From Halichondria panicea (lineage: Eukaryota > Porifera > Demospongiae > Suberitida > Halichondriidae), in contig NC_087390.1 of NCBI RefSeq assembly GCF_963675165.1, positions 1,507,501-1,571,500 on the forward strand: 64,000 bases of DNA. The letters run 5' to 3'. The position numbers and the translations under genes were made by a program. The notes below the pieces were generated by a model, which was given only the letters and a program-made list of their open reading frames with translations, was not told where the DNA came from and did no database searches. Shown here one piece after another: positions 57,040 to 64,000 of this stretch (positions are counted from its first letter, which is position 1; every line of letters begins with the position of its first letter).

Positions 57040-59655
57040 CTATTGCATGTTCACAAAGTTCTGGATGAGGTTGAGTGCTCTCTCCGGCTGGTCAAACGGG
57101 AGAATGTGCCCACCCCCTCTCACGACCACCTGCATAAACTTGTTCACTGTCCTCACATACCCGGCAACATCATCTCCTATCTGTGAAGGGAGAAATGTGT
57201 GTGTGGGGGTTAGGGTTAGAGTTAACCCGAATATAACAAAATTAGAAACCTTTAATGTGTGTGTGTGGGAGGGGATGAAAACAAGAATATGTGTGTGTGT
57301 GGGGGGGGGGTGAGAATAAGAAATGTGTGTGTGTGTGGAGGGGGGGAGGGTGAGAACAAGAATATGTGGGTGTGTGTGGGGTGGGGGTGAGAACAAGAAA
57401 TGTGTGTGTGTGTTGGGGGGGGGGTAAGAACAAGAGATGTGTGTGTGTGGGGGGGGGTGAGAACAAGAAATGTGTGTGTGTGTGGGGGGGGGGGATTAGA
57501 ACAAGAAATGTGTGTGTGTGTGTGGGGGGTGAGAACAAGAAATGTGTGTGTGTGGGGGGGGGGGATGAGAACAAGAAATGTGTGTGTGTGTGTGTGTGTG
57601 GGGGGTGAGAACAAGAAATGTGTGTGTGTGTGGAGGGGGGGAGGGTGAGAACAAGAATATGTGGGTGCATGTGTGTGGGGTGGGGGTGAGAACAAGAAAT
57701 ATGTGTGTGTAGGGGGATAAGAACAGGATAAGAACAAGAGATGTGTGTGTGTGTGTGTGGGGGGGTGAGAACAAGAAATATGTGTGTGTGTGTGTGTGGG
57801 GGGTGAGAACAAGAAATGTGTGTGTGTGTGGGGGGGATTAGAACAAGAAATGTGTGTGTGTGTGTGGGGGGGGATGAGAACAAGAAATGTGTGTGTGTGT
57901 GTGGGGGGTGAGAACAAGAAATGTGTGTGTGTGGGGGGGGAGAACAAGAGACGTGTGTGTGTGTGGGGGGGGGAGAACAAGAAATGCGTGTGTGTGTGGG
58001 GGGGGGGGGGGAGAACAAGAGATGTGTGTGTGTGTGTGGGGGGGAAACAAGAAATATGTGTGTGTGGGGGGTGAGAACAAGAAATGTGTGTGTGTGTGGG
58101 GGGGGGGGGGTGAGAACAAGAAGTGATGAATATGAAATATGTGTGTGTCAGTGTGTAAGAACATAATATACAAAACTAGCAACCTTTAATCTGTCCACCT
58201 CAGCTTTCTAAGGGCCATTTCCACGTCTTCAGACTGAGAGCCATAGCTGAGACTACTGCCGACGTGAATGGCTCGTCTGATGACAGTGGTGTTGATGAAG
58301 GGAACGTAGCAGTTAAAATCAGGGGAGGCTGGACAAATAAGAAATATTGCATGTGAAGAACTGTCTTAAATAATCAATTTACATGACCACAATGTCAGCA
58401 ATTTCCCTCTACAGTTCTTATATATACTGTAACTAAATTAAATGCAGTGAAACTTGTCTATTGTGGTCAGCCTATAATCAGGCACCCTTTACAATACAGC
58501 CAGGTTAGCAAGCTTCAGAGTCTCCATATAGCATGTGTTTGAACCAGGCCACCTCTTTATTATAGCCACTGTTGGTCTGCCCTTGCAAGGGGTGACAGCT
58601 ATAGATTGGTTTCCTTACACAAGTATACACACAGGGAGAAACCAATCACCCCAGGGCATGACATTTCAACAACACCCTACAATACTTAAGTCAGTGTTTC
58701 CCCAGTGTAAAGTTCAAACAGGGTGGCAGGCTAGACTATGGCTTGGGGGAGGGGCAGCATGTATTACTGCTAATCTTTCTTGCCATTATTTGCCATGCAC
58801 ACAGCTTCTCAATGTCCTCTAACACAGTACATGACCACAATAGAGATAATTGTATAGTCCAGGACTTCCCCAAATTCAATCCATACGCACAACTTAACTT
58901 GTACAGATTCCCAAATTCAATTAGCTACTCAAACAAGAGCCCTTTAACCAAACACTGGTTAAGTATGTACCAACATAAGATAAATAATACAGTAGAATGT
59001 TCAGTACACTACGTATAGGTAAAAAGAGTATATACCACTCCAAACAGGACTGTATACTTCTATCCAAAACTTTCTGACATACTCTATCAACATACGTGTA
59101 CCTAGCGAGGTCCTGAGAATGTTGTAGTAGTTGGTGGATCCAGTGATGTTGTACAAGTACGTAGGATACGGTATCAGATCTCTGTTGAGCAGAGCATCAA
59201 AAATCTGCAACAGTCGGCACAAACATGTTATACCTACTTTGAGAATGTGAAATGGATTTTGGATTCTTAGCTTCTGTGAATTGGCCACCGAATAAACCGT
59301 AACAGCTGCGTTGAGTAATAGCTTAGACAAGCACACAGCTGGCTACAATGTTCACTAACTGCTAGGTACTGAACCCTGGTGGACGAGAGGGGGTACGTGA
59401 TGCACATACATTGTAGTTAGTCAGTGGCTTCAGTAGTTGGTTCCTGTACAGGTACTGAGTACTAGAGTTGCCTCTGTGACTAGAGTTCTGATGCTGTGTA
59501 TAGTGTGTGTACCTTGAAGCCATCGTAAAACCATTCAGCATGTACTGCACAGCCGTGTTGGTCCTTGAATAAACGTAAGTGGCTTGGTTCTCGTCAGCCA
59601 TTCCAAACTGAAACACAAGGTCAGCGTACGCATTCATCATCACTTGCGTCCGTCC
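57040..59655 (-). pseudogene. CPVL: CPVL-type serine carboxypeptidase, 3' half (copy B)
   Basis: Duplicate of 17,227-19,370. Exons kept: 59,655-59,513 (VMMNAYADLVFQFG; a 4-nt deletion after VQYM shifts the frame), 59,204-59,102, 58,328-58,204 (its donor GTGAGT has become CTGAGG) and 57,180-57,040 (GGGHILPFDQP, shortened by three codons at its start). The exon with the catalytic Asp (NGQLDIIVG) and the DIMDTVRDWL exon are gone; a 0.97-kb minisatellite occupies the space. The N-terminal half is absent as in copy A. Non-functional. Confidence 0.8.
57190..58155. repeat. GT/G minisatellite, about 24 units
   Basis: Units of 28-50 bp: GTGTGTGTG, a run of G, then TGAGAACAAGAAAT. Run lengths vary, giving long artefactual open frames in all phases (His-Thr-Pro or Cys-Val-Gly). 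Copy A has two units at the same site. Confidence 0.95.
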
Positions 59656-59656
59656 C

Positions 59657-59815
59657 TGTATGTGTGTGTGTGTGTGTGTGGGTGGGTGTCTTATCTGTAT
59701 AAATGTAGGTTGCTTGGTTGAGGTGATTTTATGATAATAAACCTCAGGAATTGTCTAGAGGTTTTGTGGTGGTGATGGGAGTGTTGGGAATGGGGAACAG
59801 GCATTAAATAGATGT

Positions 59816-59862
<47 letters not shown>

Positions 59863-59885
59863 GTGTGTGTGCGTGGTGTGTGTGA
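59657..59885. repeat. Two (GT)n microsatellites flanking the CPVL-B exon
   Basis: 59,657-59,690 abuts the splice acceptor of the exon at 59,655; a second run lies at 59,816-59,882. Much shorter than in copy A. Confidence 0.9.
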
Positions 59886-59899
59886 GGGGTAGCAGCAGA

Positions 59900-60400
59900 A
59901 ATAAGATTGCTTTTTTATCTCTCAAATATGAAAAGTATCTTTCTAAGCTTTCAGAAAATCAGAAAAGCGTTGAAATTGGATACCCGGAATTCAAGTTATA
60001 GCAGATGAAAGAGCCATTGAATAAACGGAGGGGGGTTGTAGTTAAACATACATGTATCTTTCAACAGCCATAACTTCAGTACTGGTGATCCAATGTCAAC
60101 ATTTTTATGATTTTCTGAAGCGTACAAAGAGACCGTTCAAATTGTGTGTTTAAATCCAAACTTTCGTTGGGGTCGTAATTTGTCATTTTTCGCCTTTGGA
60201 CCATGGGCTATTTATTGTCCATGGTATTGCCAAATTGGTAAAAACTTTTATCTCTTAAATATGAACTTTGATGACACCATTTGAAAGGTCTATTTCTAAG
60301 CTTTCAGAAAATCAGAAAATCTTTGAAATTGGATACACAGAATTCAAGTTATGGCAGCTGAAGAGTCCCCAAACCATTGGGGAGCTATTACACTTTGGTG
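59900..60400. repeat. Dispersed repeat R3
   Basis: Duplicate of 19,640-20,110, with two units of AAGCTTTCAGAAAATCAGAA. Confidence 0.6.
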
Positions 60401-60549
60401 CCCTTAGTGACTTTTGCTACAGTAGATTTTGTCTATAATTGTAAGCAAGCAACTCCATTAACCTGGGCTGTAATAATTATAGAGGGTGTCCTAGTGGTTA
60501 GTGTACACACATAATACACTTGACTCTGCCTGAGTGTCCTACTAATAAC

Positions 60550-61472
60550 CTGATGGCCTTGAGTTGGATGTTGTTACTGATCCTCTCCAGTACTGCCTCC
60601 CCAGACACAGTGTCTATGATGAGCACACACTCTTTAGTGACAGGCTTCTTGGATCCTCTGAACTGGGCCACATCATCAGTCCACTCAGCCTGTGTGGAAG
60701 TGGAGGGGGGCAGAATGATTGTAGTTATAGTCAAACCTGTCTATTGTAGTCACCCTCTATAATACAGCCACTCAACATCTCCATAGCATATAATTATGTG
60801 TTTGGACCTGACTGTGTTAGGAGGCCACCTCTCTATTGGCAAACATGCCTCACAATAAAATAGATGATTGGAGAGCTCATAATTATAACTACACAACTAC
60901 ATGTACTTGCTTATTAAGTTTGCTCCCTAGAAACCTACTAATAGATCTAGCTCAGTTGCTGTGAGATAGCAAATAGTGTGTGATATGATGCTGGGCTAGT
61001 TGTACAGTACCCCAGTGTGCTAAGCTACAGCTATCCCCTCACCTGTACTACTGGTAGTTGTACGTTCACTTCATCACCAACCACTCCCAGTTTACCAGAC
61101 TTTGTGGGATCCACTGACAGTGGCTTCAAGTCATCTGATACAGTGGCCACCAATGTCAGTCACTAAATGACTCGGTAAAATTCGGCTGAAAAAATACATG
61201 TGTTAGACATTATATTAAGACTAAGGGGGTGGAGACACGCCACTACAGTCTTCCTACCATACTGGTTTATATAATCCTTCACTGAAGGAGATGAACTCTA
61301 TGTATGTAGCAATATTATTTTTTTAGTATGGTAGAAATTGGAGAAACTCTGACTCACGTTTGATGGTGTGATAGGCGTTCTCCCTGGGGAAGGTGAAGCT
61401 CTTGCCCAGTTTGACTCGGTATTCCTGACCCAGTTTCACTGGGAGCTGCTCAGTAGAAGCAACTTCAGCCAT
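60550..61472 (-). CDS. EAF (ELL-associated factor) N-terminal domain
   Basis: Three phased minus-strand exons: 61,472-61,358 (MAEVASTEQLPVKLGQEYRV, then FTFPRENAYHTIK), 61,134-61,043 (DLKPLSVDPTKSGKLGVVGD, EVNVQLPVVQ) and 60,689-60,550 (KPVTKECVLIIDTVSGEAVL, ERISNNIQLKAIR). About 115 residues cover the conserved EAF N-terminal domain: GxxFxFxxxxxYHTI, the DFKP-like DLKP, and the KECVLI...IQ.K..R end. EAF proteins bind ELL and support RNA polymerase II elongation in the nucleus. The Ser/Asp-rich C-terminal activation region (full length about 250-270 aa) is not found; the next sequence on the strand is the CPVL half-gene. Either a long intron follows or the gene is truncated here. Exon 3 does not join the CPVL exon in phase, so a fusion is not supported. 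Confidence 0.7.
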
Positions 61473-61593
61473 AAAACAAGACTGGAGAGCACACTTGAGG
61501 CCAAATTGTCATATACGGTAAAGATCGTTGATGAAACAATTGAAAGAATAGCGTTGCAAAAATCGGGGAGGGTCTTGTATATGTATGCCAGTA

Positions 61594-61901
61594 CAGTAGA
61601 ACCTCGATTATCCGGACACCTTGGTTCCAGAAGCTGGCCGGATAAGTGAATATGCCGGATAATCGAATAGATAAACCACGCCTTGATCCACCCACTTTAT
61701 TGATGAACAGCAGTGCCACATGTTGTCTGCGCATGCGCAAAAGAAAAGCAGGCATGTCTCCATGGTAACAGCTGAAACGCGCATGCGCATTTGAGGGACA
61801 CGCCCATTTTCTGAATTATGTAATCTGATTAAAAAGAAAACTGCCAAGCCGGATAATCGAGGTTCCGGATAATCGAGGGCCGGATAATCGAGGTTCTACT
61901 G
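61594..61901. mobile_element. pogo/Tigger-like MITE, 308 bp, TA target
   Basis: Termini CAGTAGAACCTCGATTATCC (left) and ATAATCGAGGTTCTACTG (right), TA flanks. Internal CCGGATAATCGAG repeats near the right end. It lies upstream of the EAF start codon. Confidence 0.9.
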
Positions 61902-62174
61902 TATGGTCAAAGGTACGTATCAAGTATTAAAACAAGGCACAAGATTCTCTGTTCTGACTTGTAGTCTAGTGTTAATTGTTGTGATTAAATTTGAAGATGC
62001 ATTGTTGTGTACTAAATCTGTATTTGTGATAAAAATTAATTATACTTTATTAGGGTAAAGATCATTAATGAAACAATGGTAGATCACAATTATGGGCTAG
62101 ATGGGCGTATCAGTCCAATCCAACAGCAACGCCCAACTGCCATGTGGTAAAAGCCATGAAGATAGCCTAATTTC

Positions 62175-63556
62175 ATGATGCCTGCTCCTCTTCCACGATG
62201 TTTCTTTGACATAGCTATCAATGGAGTGGCAAGTAAGTTATGGATGTGTTGGTTTGGCTGTATAATCAAGCTGTACTAGATCTAGTAGACATTTTAATAT
62301 GCGACTGTCGTAAAAAGTATTTCTTCCTCTCTTGTTCAGCTGGGCGGGTTGTGTTTGAGTTATATAGTAATGTGGTTCCCAAGACAACGGAGAACTTCCG
62401 GTGTCTGTGTACGGGTGAGAGGGGGGAGGGCAAGAGCACGTTCAAGCCACTACACTACAAGGGCACACCCATCCACCGTATAGTGAAGGGATTCATTGTA
62501 CAGGGAGGAGACTTCAGCTGCGGTCAGTATGGACATTGTATCATGTCATTTGTGATAGTATTATGTACCTAAGTGTGAAAAAATACGATGCTTAAATTTT
62601 TTTAGTCGTAAGTTAATTACATGTACACACAAGGGTACTACACATCTTCAGTAGTTTTCCCGAAGACAATTGGACAATCTTTGTGTTTCATCCCCCCTCC
62701 ACACACACACCCACACACACACCTCCACCCCCACACACACCTCACACAGGTGATGGAACGGGTGGGGAGTCCATCTATGGTGGCATGTTCAAGGATGAGG
62801 CGTTCCAGCACAAACACGAGAAACCATTCCTCCTCTCAATGGCCAACAAGGGACCAAACACCAACGGATCTCAGTTCTTCATGTGAGAGATTGGGCGGAT
62901 AATAGCTGTGTGTGTGTGTGTGTGTGTGTGAGACTACCATCTTAGCTGCACTTATATTTATAGTATGAAATGCTACCATCCGGAATTAAAACATCTGGCA
63001 GAGGAGACCTAATCATGTCACCAGCCGAGGGTTTGCACTTTAGTGCTCTAGTGTAAATTGAATGTTTCTTATCCCCCTATGTATAGGTCTAGATCTGTAG
63101 GCGTGTAAAGCCTCTGTAATTGTCTCCATAAGATAATTATTGCCCTGAGCTTGAAGTCTGATAGTTGTGTTTGCAGCTGTGTATGTTCATCTTGTATACC
63201 GTATAGCGGGTAATTTTCATAAAGTAAATATTCGTTATTTTCGTGGGCAAGCTGACCTACACAAAATTTCACGAAACTCACCGTTTTCTAGTTGAACGAA
63301 TACCCAGTATACAGTATACAGAATGTAGTTTGTATACCAGTGTCGTTATAACAGTAATTATATTCTTACCCCCCACCCTCTCATAGTACCACTCGTCCTG
63401 CCCCCCACCTTGACGGCATTCATGTGGTGTTTGGTCATGTGATCAGTGGAGTACAGTTTGTGACAGAGATGGAGAATCAGAAGGTAGACACGAACTATCG
63501 ACCCTACACTGACGTCAGGATTGTCAACTCAGGGGAGCTGGTACGAGTCTCTAAAG
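62175..63556 (+). CDS. PPIG: PPIG/NKTR-type cyclophilin, N-terminal domain (5' part of gene)
   Basis: Exons 62,175-62,232; 62,340-62,522; 62,750-62,882; 63,387-63,556; all GT-AG and in phase (181 codons, then a donor GTGAGA). Starts [20 protein letters not shown]. Catalytic Arg66 (PIHRIV), Phe71 and Gln74 (FIVQGGDF) are conserved. NGSQFFITT and [15 protein letters not shown] follow. The PxPHLDG segment has His where cyclophilin A has Trp121, as in the large SR-cyclophilins PPIG and NKTR, as does the long GERGEGKS loop. The domain closes with SGELVRVSK, the usual junction to the SR-rich tail. Peptidyl-prolyl isomerase acting in nuclear speckles with splicing factors. The gene continues beyond the window. 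The acceptor of exon 3 lies in a CA-rich tract. Confidence 0.92.
63196..63315. mobile_element. CCGTATAGCGGG-type MITE in a PPIG intron
   Basis: ACCGTATAGCGGGTAATTTT (left) and inverse-type end AATACCCAGTATACAGTAT (right), about 120 bp, with TTCGTGGGCAAGCTGACC and ATTTCACGAAA inside. Related to 53,705 and 54,865. Confidence 0.6.
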
Positions 63557-63589
63557 GTGAGAGGTCATTTCCTTAATGCATGATTGTCA

Positions 63590-64000
63590 GGGTCAAAAGG
63601 TCGTATTTAACTGCCTTCCCAGATGACTTTAATTGCATTCCAATTGTCTCCAATTCTACCTCCAATCCTTGGAATAATTTTTAGAGTACTAGAATTGGCT
63701 TTTTAAATAGAGTTTCGATTGTCCAATGTTATCGATTTTATAATTTTCTAAAAAAAGCTCTTTCAGATGGTGTGTTTAATTCTTAAATTTGGAACGCGCC
63801 ATAATTTCTGGAAAATACCATGGGCTATAGTTCATGGTATTTTGCAAAAACAGACCTAAAATAGACTTTTGATTTTAAGACACCATCTTAACAAGTTTGA
63901 TCTAAGCTTTCAAAATATCATAAAATTTACGTTATTGGACCAACAGAACTAAAGTTATGGCCGTTCAAAGATGCTTTATTTAACGCTTGGCCAATCTACG
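63590..64000. repeat. Dispersed repeat R3, inverted relative to 13,290
   Basis: Contains GACTTTAATTGCATTCCAAT, AGCTCTTTCAGATGG and GGCCGTTCAAAGATGC; runs to the window edge. Confidence 0.6.

Noticed and set aside
57242-58018. 258- and 242-codon His-Thr-Pro-rich open frames
   Set aside because: They lie wholly in the GT/G minisatellite and exist in several overlapping phases; unit lengths vary without respect for codons.

Overview
The window looks like an intron-rich, AT-rich invertebrate nuclear genome, most likely a demosponge. That is an inference from gene content: ankyrin-Death-domain genes, Pmp-like beta-helix membrane proteins, and GT-AG genes with short introns packed among small DNA transposons. 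No database search was possible, so the species is not claimed.

Layout. 0.6-17.0 kb: decayed ankyrin (ANK)/Death-domain genes. One minus-strand gene can be followed exon by exon from 10,619 to about 6 kb with matching intron phases. Further Death-domain exons lie at 0.6 kb and 12.6 kb (minus) and 16.85 kb (plus). Every Death-domain copy carries a frameshift or stop. 17.2-20.9 kb: the 3' half of a CPVL-type serine carboxypeptidase gene, with one exon of an EAF (ELL-associated factor) gene just upstream on the same strand. 21.9-53.4 kb: a tandem segmental duplication whose unit is [upstream block + Pmp-like membrane-protein gene + DHRS7-type SDR gene]. It contains Pmp copy 1 with SDR copy A, an SDR fragment D, a hAT-like transposon, a broken SOAT-like acyltransferase gene, Pmp copy 2 with SDR copy B, and SDR copy C. 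55.0-56.7 kb: a leucine-rich-repeat pseudogene split by a TA-flanked foldback element. 57.0-61.5 kb: the second copy of the CPVL/EAF block, this time with the EAF 5' exons. 62.2-63.6 kb: the cyclophilin domain of a PPIG/NKTR-type gene, continuing past the right edge.

Genes that look intact over what is visible are SDR copies B (321 aa) and C (355 aa), the PPIG cyclophilin domain, and the N-terminal EAF domain at 60.5-61.5 kb. Pmp copy 1 has a 1,664-codon open frame but a stop codon inside its signal peptide. Almost everything else is a damaged duplicate.

The most unusual observations are: (i) the Pmp-like beta-helix/multi-TM pair with repeat-number change between copies; (ii) three tiny hairpin elements with common termini and exactly 10-bp target duplications; (iii) several hAT-like elements with 5-bp duplications, one inside an ankyrin exon; (iv) paralogous empty sites that date transposon insertions against the duplications; (v) splice acceptors built directly on (CA)n microsatellites; (vi) an intronic minisatellite that grew from 2 to 24 units where the catalytic-Asp exon of one CPVL copy should be.
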